Positions 26,557 through 35,970 of a DNA stretch of 64,000 nucleotides are shown piece after piece (within the stretch, counting starts at the first letter, position 1; the number at the start of each line of letters is the position of its first letter). A model generated the notes under the pieces. It was not told where the DNA came from and did not search any database. It saw nothing but the letters and a program-made list of their open reading frames with translations. The stretch comes from Oscillospiraceae bacterium (GTDB taxonomy: Bacteria; Bacillota; Clostridia; Saccharofermentanales; Fastidiosipilaceae). A program made the position numbers and the translations under genes. The stretch covers positions 1 to 64,000 of the forward strand of contig JASBZA010000008.1 in the NCBI GenBank assembly GCA_029983685.1, given 5' to 3'.

Positions 26557-28431
26557 ATTGATAATATTATGCCTATAGCCTACATAGGCGTGTTTTAGCG
26601 AGGAGACCCGTTGCTGGAGGTCGTATTGGAGGCGGCTGACCAGGACGGGGTCCTTATCTAAACATGCCTCGGACAATTCGGTCATCAGACTCTTTCTGGA
26701 AGGCGTATCCTTCATCAGGAGGAGTCTTTCTTTTTGGATTTGGTTCCATATGGCCTCATCTAGGCCGGCCTCAAGCTCGTCTTGGTGCAAGGGACAAAGT
26801 GACCTCAAAATCTGACTTTCTTCCGGTATGAGCCGACCCCTGACTTCGAGCAGCCAGTAATCCAGCATGTAGGCTAGATAGGACTCAATGATACGGTCGG
26901 TAAAAACCTCTGCCCGGGTAAGGAGCGCAGCGTCTTCTTCTCGGAAAAGCAGATAAATATCGTAAACCGTCTGGGGACAGGGGCCGAAGCGCTCGTTTCG
27001 CTCGGCTTCGGTATAGAGGCTGTAAATATCGTCCTCATCCCGGTATTGGCGGTCCTTTCTAAGATAGGTCCCGGGATCACCGGCTTTTTTATTGAGCTCT
27101 TCCAAGAGGTCCGAAGGCTCCTTGTCAATAGCGTAGGCCATACCGTCTGTCATGGCCAAGAGCGTAGCCGCCGCCAGGAGATAGGAATTGGAGCCGGGAT
27201 TAGGACTTCTTAATTCAAAGCGATAGGACTGGGGGGCATGGAGGTCTCTTATAACACACAAAAGAACCGACCGGTTACGGGTGGGGTTGGTCACGGTTTT
27301 ACCCATGGAAAAGACGGTGGAGACCGGGGCTTCAAAGCCGGGTTTCAAGCGGTTCAAGGCATCCAGATTAGAAGAAATAAAGGGGGTAATCAGGTTATAG
27401 TGTTTCATCAGACCCATGAGAGCGCCGTAGCCCAAGGGGCTGAGATAGTCCTTTTCCGGATGGGCCGGGGCAAAAAGGTTATGTTTTTTGCCTTTTTTGT
27501 CAATCAGGGTAAAGCTGAAGTGGTGGTGCTCGCCGGAACCGGCCACACCCTCGATGGGTTTGGCCTTGAAGGTGACGTCCAGACCGTGCCGGTTGAAGAC
27601 GTCCAAGACCATGTTTTTTATAATAAATTCATTGTCCAAAGCCTGCAGGGCATCATTATATGACCAGTCGATTTCAATTTGCTCCATGTGGCTGTAGGCA
27701 TTTTCCCCTTCCAGCCTGGATCCGACACCGCCCACTTCCTTGTGGGCCATTTCGGGGCGGAGGTCGTAGGTTTCCATGAGCATGAGGCACTCTTCCATGG
27801 CCTTACGAAGCTCACCGGACGGGCGCTTCCAATATTGTTCTTTGAGTTCTTGGGAGATAAAGAGGGTTTCCTCGTCCTTGGTCACATGCAAGGACTCTAC
27901 CCAAAATTCCAACTCGGTCGCCAGATTGACGTGGATTTCTGCCAGTGACTCAATCCCCATAGACCGAAAGGTCTCCGGATGGGCTTGGAAGAAGGCTTTA
28001 ATCTGCCTTTCTACTTCTTGGCCGGCTCTTTTTAAAACGCCGCGAGATCCCACTTCCTTGCCGTCATGGTAAATAAAACTGGGGATAACCAAGGTGCCGA
28101 TCCATTCATCTTCCAGGGTGGGATTATGCATCCGATGACATTTGGAATAGTCTATATACCAGCGCACCTGACAATCTGGGATAAGATCCACACGGGCGTC
28201 GTAGGGCATAGCAATCTTAGGGAGGACTACGGAGGATCCGTCGGTCTGAATGCCCTTCTCTAAAAAGCCTTCCATATCGTCCAAAAACTCCCGGACCGGA
28301 ATCTTCTCGTCGGTATGGTTATTGCCCATGTCCACGCCGGCCAAAGACACAAAGCGGATGTGGGGTTCTTCCAGAATCGAGGCCCTGATCTGGTCGGGGC
28401 TTAAGTCCTTAACATCTAAATAAAATTTCAT
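26551..28431 (-). CDS. long glutamine synthetase-like protein
   Basis: A 626-residue ATP-dependent glutamate-ammonia ligase relative. GS signatures are present but divergent: TDGSSV near residue 82, the ELEF metal motif, GSGEHHHFSF in place of GSGMHxHxS, NRLKPGFEAPV, and FELRSPNPGSNSYL. After the catalytic domain (about 1-470) comes a helical extension of roughly 150 residues absent from classical GSI (about 440-470). It is shorter than typical GSIII (about 700). No clear Shine-Dalgarno site lies close to the ATG. Probably a functional GS of a clostridial type, but a gamma-glutamyl ligase for another amine cannot be excluded. Confidence 0.75.
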   Translation of the reverse strand: MKFYLDVKDLSPDQIRASILEEPHIRFVSLAGVDMGNNHTDEKIPVREFLDDMEGFLEKGIQTDGSSVVLPKIAMPYDARVDLIPDCQVRWYIDYSKCHRMHNPTLEDEWIGTLVIPSFIYHDGKEVGSRGVLKRAGQEVERQIKAFFQAHPETFRSMGIESLAEIHVNLATELEFWVESLHVTKDEETLFISQELKEQYWKRPSGELRKAMEECLMLMETYDLRPEMAHKEVGGVGSRLEGENAYSHMEQIEIDWSYNDALQALDNEFIIKNMVLDVFNRHGLDVTFKAKPIEGVAGSGEHHHFSFTLIDKKGKKHNLFAPAHPEKDYLSPLGYGALMGLMKHYNLITPFISSNLDALNRLKPGFEAPVSTVFSMGKTVTNPTRNRSVLLCVIRDLHAPQSYRFELRSPNPGSNSYLLAAATLLAMTDGMAYAIDKEPSDLLEELNKKAGDPGTYLRKDRQYRDEDDIYSLYTEAERNERFGPCPQTVYDIYLLFREEDAALLTRAEVFTDRIIESYLAYMLDYWLLEVRGRLIPEESQILRSLCPLHQDELEAGLDEAIWNQIQKERLLLMKDTPSRKSLMTELSEACLDKDPVLVSRLQYDLQQRVSSLKHAYVGYRHNIINL

Positions 28432-28515
28432 AGGAAAAGCGCCAAAATCCTTTTCTTAAAAGTAGCTTTATTTTACTGTAAGATCCGCCTTAAGGCATGC
28501 TTATCTTTTATCGGC

Positions 28516-28545
28516 TTAAACCCGCCCCCTTCTTTGGGTTACAAT
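28516..28545 (+). promoter_or_regulatory. possible promoter for the MscS-family gene
   Basis: TTAAAC, 18-base spacer, TACAAT (5 of 6), followed by AGGAGG and the ATG at 28575. The -35 is weak. Confidence 0.45.
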
Positions 28546-28574
28546 AAGGAGGATTTTTTTAGGAGGACTCAAAC

Positions 28575-29657
28575 ATGCCCGTTGCTAGCGATATCTTAAG
28601 TTTTTTTACGACTGCCCCGGTGCGTTTCTTTTTGAAATTGGGCCTGGCCTTGCTGTTGGCCCTGGCGCTCTATTTTCTAAAGACGCCCTTTGCCCGTAAT
28701 TTTATCAAATTGGTAAACCGGACCTATAAGAAAAATCGGCCCGACCGGAAAGACCTCTTAAACCCGACGGTTATTAAGCCCTTAGCCTGGTTCATCTTCT
28801 TTTTAACCTATCGGATTGCCTTGTCCTTTGTGCCTTTTAATTGGAATCCGCCGCTTTACGCTGTAGTCCAAAAGCTCTTTAATTCGGCTCTTATCTTGAC
28901 CAGCCTGCATATTCTTTATGTTTTCTTGCAGGACTTTTTCATGGCCAAAGTCATGGTCGAAGATGCCAAGTTTGATTCACATAAGACTGCCTGGTCTTAT
29001 ATCAAAAACCTCTTATCCACACTCATTATCTTGGTCGCCATCCTTCTGATTATGAACGAATGGATTGATAATCTAAACGGACTATTGGCAGGCCTGGGCG
29101 TTACCGGCTTAATTGTGGCCTTGGCGGCTCAGGATACGGCCTCTAACCTGGTGGCAGGTATCGCTATCATGCTGGACAAGCCTTTTGAAATCGGGGACTG
29201 GATTGTGACCGAGACCAGTAACGGTGAATTATCCGGAACGGTCGTCTCTATAGGTCTAAGATCCTGTCGGGTAAGAACCGTGGATGACTCTTTCGTCACC
29301 GTGCCCAACAATATTCTCGGAGCGGCCATGATTATTAACGGTACCAAGAGAAGTTCTCGTATGGTGAATTTAATGCTGCCCTTGGCCACGGAAGATACAA
29401 CAGAGGAAAATTTAAAAGATTTCCGCGACCGTCTTATTCAATTACTGGAAGAAGACCCCGAGGTTGCTTCGGACGGTATCATGGTGCATTTCGTAGACTA
29501 TGCTCGCAATGCTGTGATTTGGCAGGTGCGTTTCAAGACGACCGAAGATTATGGTCGCCACATGGATATCCGCCACAAGGTTAATCTGAAAATTTACGGT
29601 CTAATGGAAGAGATGAAGCTGAATTTGGCAAGCGGAGCCGTCAAGGTCAACGCCTAG
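28575..29657 (+). CDS. MscS-family mechanosensitive channel
   Basis: A 360-residue small-conductance channel-type protein. Several helices occupy the N-terminal 190 residues. The pore helix is TGLIVALAAQDTASNLVAGIAIMLDKPF, and the beta domain begins with EIGDWI and VTVPNN. The RTVDDSFVTVPNN block is typical of MscS. The channel opens under membrane tension and releases solutes in osmotic downshock. AGGAGG precedes the start. An alpha/beta hydrolase follows 10 bases downstream, so the two are likely co-transcribed. Confidence 0.92.
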   Translation: MPVASDILSFFTTAPVRFFLKLGLALLLALALYFLKTPFARNFIKLVNRTYKKNRPDRKDLLNPTVIKPLAWFIFFLTYRIALSFVPFNWNPPLYAVVQKLFNSALILTSLHILYVFLQDFFMAKVMVEDAKFDSHKTAWSYIKNLLSTLIILVAILLIMNEWIDNLNGLLAGLGVTGLIVALAAQDTASNLVAGIAIMLDKPFEIGDWIVTETSNGELSGTVVSIGLRSCRVRTVDDSFVTVPNNILGAAMIINGTKRSSRMVNLMLPLATEDTTEENLKDFRDRLIQLLEEDPEVASDGIMVHFVDYARNAVIWQVRFKTTEDYGRHMDIRHKVNLKIYGLMEEMKLNLASGAVKVNA

Positions 29658-29667
29658 GAGGAAGGCT

Positions 29668-30555
29668 ATGGCGGCAAGAAGCGAGTCTTTTTCCTTTCCT
29701 TCTTTATCGGGAAAGGCCGATGTTACGGCCAGGGCCTGGCTTCCTGAAGGGCCGCCCAAGGCTATGGTCCAACTTTTGCACGGCTTAAACCAATCCATGG
29801 AAGATTATGAAAGCCTGGGCCGCTTTTTGGCCGACCGAGGCTATCTGACCTATGGTCAAGACATCTTGGGCCACGGTAAAACAGTAGGAGAGAAGGGCAT
29901 TCCGGGCTTTTTTGCACCTGAGAAAGGTGACGACTATGTTTTGGCCGATATTCTGACCTTACAAAAAGATATGATGAAAGCTTATCCGAATCTTCGAGCC
30001 TTTATGATTGGACATTCTATGGGGTCTTTTTTTCTCAGACGCATTCTTATCGAATATCCTGAACTTTGTCAGGGTGCGGTTTTAATGGGAAACGGCCATA
30101 TGTCCCGTTCCGAATACCGCTTTGCCCGAGGCTTAGGTAAGTTCTTGGCATTTACCCATAAAGAGGCTTACAGGCCGGGCATCATAGGCCGCTTCGGAAT
30201 CCGTGTTTTAAACCACACCTTATGGATTCCTCAAGATGCGCCCGACCATCCCACCATTGAACTTTATCTGGACCTGGTCCATACACTGGGACTTTTAAGA
30301 AAAGAAGAAAACGTTCTTAAGATGAACCCGGACTGCCCCATCTTGATTCTCTACGGAGGCTTAGATCCACTGGGTAAGTTCGGCAAGGTAGGCCCTTATT
30401 TGGCCAGCTTGTTTCAACAGGGAGGCAGCCAATATGTTTCGCTTAAAGCCTATCCCAAGGCGCGACACGAACTTTTGACCGACCCGGAAGCACCGGGCGT
30501 TATGGACGATATCTTGCTCTGGCTGGACGCCCTTTGTAAAATGGAAGACCTGTAA
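29668..30555 (+). CDS. alpha/beta hydrolase, monoacylglycerol lipase-like
   Basis: A 295-residue serine hydrolase. The nucleophile elbow GHSMGS, the upstream HGLNQSMEDY oxyanion region, GGLDPLG for the catalytic Asp and ARHELL for the catalytic His fit the lysophospholipase/monoglyceride lipase group. There is no signal peptide. AGGAGG overlaps the end of the MscS gene. Substrate is unknown; lipid monoester hydrolysis is the likeliest. Confidence 0.87.
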   Translation: MAARSESFSFPSLSGKADVTARAWLPEGPPKAMVQLLHGLNQSMEDYESLGRFLADRGYLTYGQDILGHGKTVGEKGIPGFFAPEKGDDYVLADILTLQKDMMKAYPNLRAFMIGHSMGSFFLRRILIEYPELCQGAVLMGNGHMSRSEYRFARGLGKFLAFTHKEAYRPGIIGRFGIRVLNHTLWIPQDAPDHPTIELYLDLVHTLGLLRKEENVLKMNPDCPILILYGGLDPLGKFGKVGPYLASLFQQGGSQYVSLKAYPKARHELLTDPEAPGVMDDILLWLDALCKMEDL

Positions 30556-30597
30556 GGTGAAAACTTTCAGATTATAGAAAAATAGAAAGAGAGACCT

Positions 30598-31707
30598 ATG
30601 ACACAAGAATACGATGACAAGGCCAAAACCATAGCGCTTTTGGAAAAACTTTCCAATGCCCACGGCCCCTCGGGTTTCGAGGAAGAAGTACATTACTTGG
30701 TAAAAGAGGAAGTAAAAGATTTAGGAGAAGTCCGGGGCGACTCGGTTTTAAACCTCTATGTAAACCGTAAAGAAAATAAAGAAGGCAAGCCTACGGTCCT
30801 TCTGGATGCACACATGGATGAAGTGGGTTTTATTGTCCAAAGCATCAACAGCAACGGATCTATTAATTTCCTGACCTTGGGCGGCTTCGTTCCTACATCG
30901 GTAGCGGCTCAGAAGGTTAAAGTTCGGAATAAAGACGGCCAATATTTATTGGGTGTCATTGCGTCCAAGCCCCCTCACTACATGAGCGCCGATGAACGTA
31001 AAAAGGCTCCGGAAATTTCCGACATGCAGATCGATGTGGGTTCGACTTCTGCGGAAGAGACCAAAGACCTTTTCGGGATTCGTCTGGCTTGTCCGGTCGT
31101 GCCCGATGTGACCTTTGAAAGAATCAGCAAAAAAGAAGACTACTTTATCGGCAAGGCTTTTGATTGCCGCATCGGTGTAGCCGCCGAAGTCTTGACCTTG
31201 CAGGCTTTGGCGGGCAAAGACTTAGACGTGAATGTTGAGGCCGTATTTAGTACGCAGGAAGAATTGGGAACCAGGGGCATTAAGGTTGCTTCGAAAAATC
31301 TTAAAGCCGACTTGGCCATCTGTTTCGAGGGTGCACCGGCCGACGATACGTTCGGAGATCCGTCCCAACAGCAAACCGTATTAGGCAAGGGGCCCATGCT
31401 GCGTCACTTCGACTCGACCATGTTGACCCATCCGGGCTTTCAGGCCTATGCGCTTAAAATAGCCGAAGAAAAAGGAATCCCCGTCCAAGAAGGTGTAAGA
31501 ACCGGCGGCGGAACCAACGGTTCTGTTTTACACCTGGCAGGACAGGGCATTCCGACCATTGTTATAGGTGTGCCGGTCCGCTACATTCATTCACACTACG
31601 GCATAGCCTGCTATGAGGACTATATGCATGCCAGAGACCTGGCTTTGGCCATCGTGGAGAACATCACGGCCGAAGAGATAAGTGCTATGCACTACACCAA
31701 CTCGTAG
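30598..31707 (+). CDS. M42-family metallo-aminopeptidase
   Basis: A 369-residue TET-type aminopeptidase. Metal and catalytic motifs in order are DAHMDEVGF (His ligand), FDCRIGVAAEV (bridging Asp), STQEELGTRG (catalytic and ligand Glu), CFEGAPADD, and RYIHSHYG (C-terminal His). These proteins form dodecameric cages that trim short peptides in the cytoplasm. AAAGAGAG lies ahead of the ATG. Its 3' end overlaps the convergent flavin reductase-like gene by 16 bases. Confidence 0.93.
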   Translation: MTQEYDDKAKTIALLEKLSNAHGPSGFEEEVHYLVKEEVKDLGEVRGDSVLNLYVNRKENKEGKPTVLLDAHMDEVGFIVQSINSNGSINFLTLGGFVPTSVAAQKVKVRNKDGQYLLGVIASKPPHYMSADERKKAPEISDMQIDVGSTSAEETKDLFGIRLACPVVPDVTFERISKKEDYFIGKAFDCRIGVAAEVLTLQALAGKDLDVNVEAVFSTQEELGTRGIKVASKNLKADLAICFEGAPADDTFGDPSQQQTVLGKGPMLRHFDSTMLTHPGFQAYALKIAEEKGIPVQEGVRTGGGTNGSVLHLAGQGIPTIVIGVPVRYIHSHYGIACYEDYMHARDLALAIVENITAEEISAMHYTNS

Positions 31708-32207
31708 GCCTGTTTAATCTCACCTATATAAATGTAGTGGTAGTCCTTATCGGGATAGTGTTCCTTACAGAGGTCATCATCCATGAAGTTTCCCTTCTCA
31801 ATCTGACTTCTGTAAATGACTTCACAATTTAGAACATATCGGGCCTGGTCCAGGGAAGGCACCTTGTCTACCCGGTTGTAGCTAAGGCCGGTCTTTTCCG
31901 CCTTATCTTCGTCCCGGCCCGATACCGTTCCGGCATACTCCATAATTTCTTTCATCTCGGGTGTGTCGGGCATGATATTGATGCTGAATTTTTCTCTCTT
32001 CTCCACGAAACCCCTGGTATAACGTTGCGTCCTTAGCATGAGGGTAACGGTAGGCTTATCCCAATGTGTGCCGAAAGCGCCCCAAGAGCAGGTCATAAAA
32101 TTATGGTGCTTCTTGCCGCCGGCACAAACGATGAACCAATTGTCGTTGATGGCCTTCCATGCGTTGAGAGGCAAGTCTTCTACGTTAATCGGACGATATT
32201 CTTTCAT
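31692..32207 (-). CDS. flavin reductase-like FMN-binding protein
   Basis: A 171-residue split-barrel flavoprotein. The FMTCSWGAFGTHWDKP stretch and RTQRYTRGFVEK fit the flavin reductase-like family that binds FMN and reduces flavin or serves a monooxygenase. It stands alone on the minus strand, divergent from the V-ATPase operon, with AAGGAGC upstream. Function beyond flavin binding is unknown. Confidence 0.82.
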   Translation of the reverse strand: MKEYRPINVEDLPLNAWKAINDNWFIVCAGGKKHHNFMTCSWGAFGTHWDKPTVTLMLRTQRYTRGFVEKREKFSINIMPDTPEMKEIMEYAGTVSGRDEDKAEKTGLSYNRVDKVPSLDQARYVLNCEVIYRSQIEKGNFMDDDLCKEHYPDKDYHYIYIGEIKQAYELV

Positions 32208-32336
32208 CTTAAGCTCCTTTACTTAAACATCCAAAACGAACACTGCTGCTACTGCTTCTAACGAAACTAAGACAATTCCATTATATGGGATTGGACCAAA
32301 GAACGTGCAAGTGTTTCGTAAAATTTAACAATTTTT

Positions 32337-32345
32337 TGTTATAAT
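32337..32345 (+). promoter_or_regulatory. extended -10 promoter of the V-ATPase operon
   Basis: TGTTATAAT: TGn followed by a perfect TATAAT. The -35 region is poor. About 30 bases separate it from the GTG of the first gene. Confidence 0.72.
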
Positions 32346-32375
32346 AATTCGAGTTCAAAAACAAGGAGGGCCTTC

Positions 32376-32678
32376 GTGGATAGCAAATTGATTGACCTCA
32401 TTAAGCAGCTGGATGAGGAACAAGAGAAGATTATTGATCAGGCTAATAGTGAAGCTTCAGAGAAGATAAATAAGGCCAAACAGGAGGCCAAGAACCTGGT
32501 ACGCCAAGCCCTGGACGAGTCTTCCATGAGCCATATGAGGCCTGAGAACGTAGAGCCTTCCGATGGATCTGATAAGCTTGCCGAAACTACCGACCCTTCT
32601 GGTTTAGACTTATCCCCTGAACTTCAGAGAAGGCAAGATTTGGCCGTTCAGAAGGTCTTGGAAGATATCAGAGGTTAG
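32376..32678 (+). CDS. ntpF: V-type ATPase peripheral-stalk subunit (G/H-like)
   Basis: A 100-residue protein whose first half is a charged helix with spaced alanines (DQANSEASEKINKAKQEA), as in the peripheral-stalk subunit called NtpF, AhaH or G. The second half is less ordered. It pairs in the family with subunit E to tie the catalytic head to the membrane part. GTG start with AGGAGGG upstream. It is first in the operon, 4 bases before the I subunit, which matches operon order elsewhere. The call rests on position and coiled-coil character. Confidence 0.65.
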   Translation: MDSKLIDLIKQLDEEQEKIIDQANSEASEKINKAKQEAKNLVRQALDESSMSHMRPENVEPSDGSDKLAETTDPSGLDLSPELQRRQDLAVQKVLEDIRG

Positions 32679-32682
32679 CTTC

Positions 32683-34809
32683 ATGTCAATAGTGAAGATG
32701 AAAAAACTCAAGCTGGTTTTGGCACAAGAAGACCAGATTGACCTACTGAATTACTTGCAGGAGAGAGGCCTAGCCCATATCGAGGATAACGGCGACCTGG
32801 ATGAGATTTTACAAGAACTCCGGATTAGTCCCGTTTACGATCACGACAGGATTGCCTTGCAAGATAATAAGGCTTATGTAAGCCGTATGGGTGTTTTACG
32901 TAAACCGCATAGGTCCGGTGAGTCTGCCCTTTATTCCGAAGCTGCCTTAGAGGACCTTATTCAGCAGTCTTTGACTTGGCAGCAGCGTATTACGGAAGTG
33001 TTGAAGGTCTTAAAACCTTACGATGAGACCAAGAAACCTTTGTTTACCGTCAAGCGCGAGACCTCGCTTCAGGACCGCTACATGGAAGAAGAAGATCAGC
33101 TCAAGCTCCTGACTTTGGTAGAAGATATAGAAGGTAACCAGGTAGACCACCGCCAGGCCTTGGAAGAGGAAGCACGTCTGATGGGGCAGCTCCATGCCAT
33201 TGAAGACTGGAAAGACCTGGCTCTGCCGGAGATGCTGGACAAGACGAACTATCACAGCACTTTTGGATATTTCGGATCAAGAGATGAATACGAACAGTTT
33301 TTTGTTGCCGTGGCCGAGGCGGATGTGCCTTTGGCCGGTGAAATTTGTTTTGAACAAGAAGGCAACTTAGCCGTTACCTTAGTTTGGCCTTTCCATTCGG
33401 ATGCGGAGGCCAAAGACCTCATCAACCGGTCCCACCTGATTCGTTTCCCTGCCACAAACAAGTGGGAAGAGATAGGGGATTTCAGGAAATCTTATAAGGT
33501 GATCCAATCCAGAATTCAGGCCGTGCAAGACAAGGCCGAGTGGACCGAGAAAGAATTCAAAAACTACGCCGACCATATTCCGGTTTTGCAGCTTTTATAT
33601 GACGTTTTAGAAGCCGACATTGCCAAGTTAAGGGCTATCTTGAATCTGACGCAGACCAGACACCTGACTATTTTAACTTGCTATGTGCCGGCACATTTAA
33701 CCGGTGAACTTAAAGAGAGGATAGAAAGCTGTTTTAATGCGTTGGTTTTGGCCGAAGACCCGGTGAAGGGGGAAGACTTACCGCCCACCTTGCTGGACAA
33801 CCATTCGCTTAATCAGCCCATTGAGTCCACGATCCTTACCTTTAGCCCACCCCACTATTACGAAGATACCGACCCGACTTGGGTTATGATGTGGACCTAT
33901 GCTTTTTTCTTCGGATCGATGCTCAGTGACGTCGGCTACGGACTACTCCTGGTAATCGGCACACTCTTAGGTCTTTATAAGTTCAAGGCCGAAGGCAATC
34001 TCAAGTCCATGCTCCAGGTCTTTATGGTCGGAGGCCTATTCTCCATCGGTTTCGGTATTCTTTACGGGTCCTTTTTCGGCGGTGTTCTGGGTACTATGTC
34101 GCATGACGCCTTTGACTTACCGGTCTTGTGGTTTAATCCTATGGACAAGCCCATCGACCTAATGGCATGGTCCATGGTATTCGGTGTCTTCCACCTTTTC
34201 CTGGCCATGGGTATCGATGTGTACAATAAGTTCAGGAAGGGTAATCATTACGATGCCCTATTCGTGGTGGCGCCCTGGTATCTTATTATCGGAGGCATCA
34301 TTTTGATGCTGATCGGCGTCTCTTGGGCTAAGTACGTCAGCATTGCCGGAGCGGCGGTTTTGATTTTGATGAGTGTTCGATCGAAGAATCCTTTTAAGAG
34401 AATTTTAGGCGGTCTTTTAAACCTCTATGACGTGACGTCCTGGCTGTCCGACATCCTGTCTTATACCAGAATTTTGGCTCTGACTTTGGCCACCAGCGTT
34501 ATCGCCATGGTGGTAAACCTCATGGCCGACATGATCGGTCTTAAGGGACCTCAGGCCATCTTTACGATACTGGTGCTCATCGCGGGCCATGCCTTGAATT
34601 TGGCCTTGTCGACACTTAGTGCTTATGTCCACTCCACCAGGCTCCATTATGTGGAGTTCTTCGGTAAGTTCTATGAAGGCGGCGGTCGAAACTACACGCC
34701 TTTGCAGCTTGACGGTCTTTATACGAAGGTTACGGATAACGCAGATTCTGTTCTTACGAAAGACAAGGATAAAGTAAAGGCCGAGGCCTCTTCCCGAGTT
34801 TTATCGTAA
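32683..34809 (+). CDS. ntpI: V-type ATPase subunit I (a-subunit)
   Basis: The 708-residue stator and ion-path subunit. The cytoplasmic N-terminal half (about 1-380) has coiled regions. The C-terminal half has about seven helices, with SYTRILALTLA and the essential Arg in YVHSTRLHYVEFFGKFYEGGG. That Arg displaces the ion from the K-ring glutamate. It starts with ATG soon after the ntpF stop. The K subunit follows after 51 bases. Confidence 0.95.
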   Translation: MSIVKMKKLKLVLAQEDQIDLLNYLQERGLAHIEDNGDLDEILQELRISPVYDHDRIALQDNKAYVSRMGVLRKPHRSGESALYSEAALEDLIQQSLTWQQRITEVLKVLKPYDETKKPLFTVKRETSLQDRYMEEEDQLKLLTLVEDIEGNQVDHRQALEEEARLMGQLHAIEDWKDLALPEMLDKTNYHSTFGYFGSRDEYEQFFVAVAEADVPLAGEICFEQEGNLAVTLVWPFHSDAEAKDLINRSHLIRFPATNKWEEIGDFRKSYKVIQSRIQAVQDKAEWTEKEFKNYADHIPVLQLLYDVLEADIAKLRAILNLTQTRHLTILTCYVPAHLTGELKERIESCFNALVLAEDPVKGEDLPPTLLDNHSLNQPIESTILTFSPPHYYEDTDPTWVMMWTYAFFFGSMLSDVGYGLLLVIGTLLGLYKFKAEGNLKSMLQVFMVGGLFSIGFGILYGSFFGGVLGTMSHDAFDLPVLWFNPMDKPIDLMAWSMVFGVFHLFLAMGIDVYNKFRKGNHYDALFVVAPWYLIIGGIILMLIGVSWAKYVSIAGAAVLILMSVRSKNPFKRILGGLLNLYDVTSWLSDILSYTRILALTLATSVIAMVVNLMADMIGLKGPQAIFTILVLIAGHALNLALSTLSAYVHSTRLHYVEFFGKFYEGGGRNYTPLQLDGLYTKVTDNADSVLTKDKDKVKAEASSRVLS

Positions 34810-34860
34810 GTTGGAATAGATAGATTAATAATTTAGAAGCAGTAGAAAGCAGGAGGAATT

Positions 34861-35349
34861 ATGGTTAAAGAGATTTTTTCAGGTAACACCCTGGCACTTT
34901 TAGGCGGCGTCCTATCCGCTATTATCGCAGGTCTGGGGTCGGCTAAGGCTGTTCGTATGGTAGGTTCTACCGCGGCTGGTATTATGAACGAGAAGCCCGA
35001 GCTGTTCGGTAAGATGGTTATCTTGCAGGCCTTGCCCGGTACACAGGGTATTTACGGCCTCTTGGTTTGGTTCTTTGTAATGAACTTTGCCGGATTCTTC
35101 AACGGAACGGCCAATCTTTCGATTTATCAGGGCTTGTTGTACTTCTTAGCCTGTATCCCTATGGCAGTTGTAGGTTACTTATCTGCTACGCATCAGGCCA
35201 AAGTCGCTTGCGACGGTGCGGTGATGGTATCTAAGAACCCCGGCGAACAATCCAAAGCTATTATTTTGGCCGCCATGGTTGAGACCTACGCTATTTTCGC
35301 CCTCTTGGTATCGGTTCTGTCCATTATCATGATTTCCAATTTGGCCTAA
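34861..35349 (+). CDS. ntpK: V-type ATPase membrane ring subunit K (sodium-type ligands)
   Basis: A 162-residue proteolipid with four helices as two hairpins. The ion-binding set known from Enterococcus NtpK (Leu, Thr, Gln, Gln, Glu) is present at L58, T61, Q62, Q112 and E141: LPGTQG in helix 2, THQAKVA in helix 3 and VETYAIF in helix 4. This set marks sodium-translocating rings. Only one Glu per double hairpin is visible. AGGAGG precedes the ATG. It is third in the operon, before the E subunit. Confidence 0.94.
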   Translation: MVKEIFSGNTLALLGGVLSAIIAGLGSAKAVRMVGSTAAGIMNEKPELFGKMVILQALPGTQGIYGLLVWFFVMNFAGFFNGTANLSIYQGLLYFLACIPMAVVGYLSATHQAKVACDGAVMVSKNPGEQSKAIILAAMVETYAIFALLVSVLSIIMISNLA

Positions 35350-35368
35350 TTACATATTGAGGCAAACT

Positions 35369-35968
35369 ATGGAGGGAACAGACAGGCTAAAAAAACATAT
35401 CGAGGAAGCGACAAAACGCCAGGTGGAATCGATTCTGTCGGACGCAGAACAGGAAGCCTATTCGATTTTAGCGCAGGCGCAAGGCGAGGCCATGACCATC
35501 CGTCAGGAGAATCAGGCCAGGCAGAAGCGTGAAGCCGAGGTCAGAGAACGCCAGGCCCAGGCTATGGCATCTTTGGACAAAAGGAAGCAGACGCTGAGTC
35601 AGAAACAAGCACTCATGGAAGCTTCTTTGGCCAAAGTTATGGATAGCCTTGATGCTATGAATCCGACCGAGCGACAAGAACTTTATAAAAAGTGGCTGGA
35701 TCGGACTTTAAGCCAAGACCGTAATAATCCGGACTCGGCTCAAAGCATCCTGGTCGGCAAAAAAGATGAGCCCTGGTTTTCGCAATGGATGGAAGAGACC
35801 TATCCCAATGTGGCCAAAATCCACTATACCGACGCGTTTTCCGGAGGCTTCATCCTGGAATACAAAAGGTCGGTCCGAGATTACAGCTTCCCCGGTCTTT
35901 TAGAACAAAATAAGCTGCGCTATCAGGAGATGATGGCGGCGATTTTGTTTGCCCCGGAGGAGGATTAG
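35369..35968 (+). CDS. ntpE: V-type ATPase subunit E
   Basis: A 199-residue peripheral-stalk subunit. The N-terminal 90 residues are a long charged coiled coil (Gln/Glu/Arg-rich), and the C-terminal domain contacts the catalytic head. The ATG at 35369 is preferred, with TGAGG seven bases before it; a TTG at 35357 is in frame but poorly placed. The subunit C start lies three bases after the stop, and its RBS is inside this gene's end. The family is recognised mainly by architecture and operon place. Confidence 0.85.
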   Translation: MEGTDRLKKHIEEATKRQVESILSDAEQEAYSILAQAQGEAMTIRQENQARQKREAEVRERQAQAMASLDKRKQTLSQKQALMEASLAKVMDSLDAMNPTERQELYKKWLDRTLSQDRNNPDSAQSILVGKKDEPWFSQWMEETYPNVAKIHYTDAFSGGFILEYKRSVRDYSFPGLLEQNKLRYQEMMAAILFAPEED

Positions 35969-35970
35969 CT

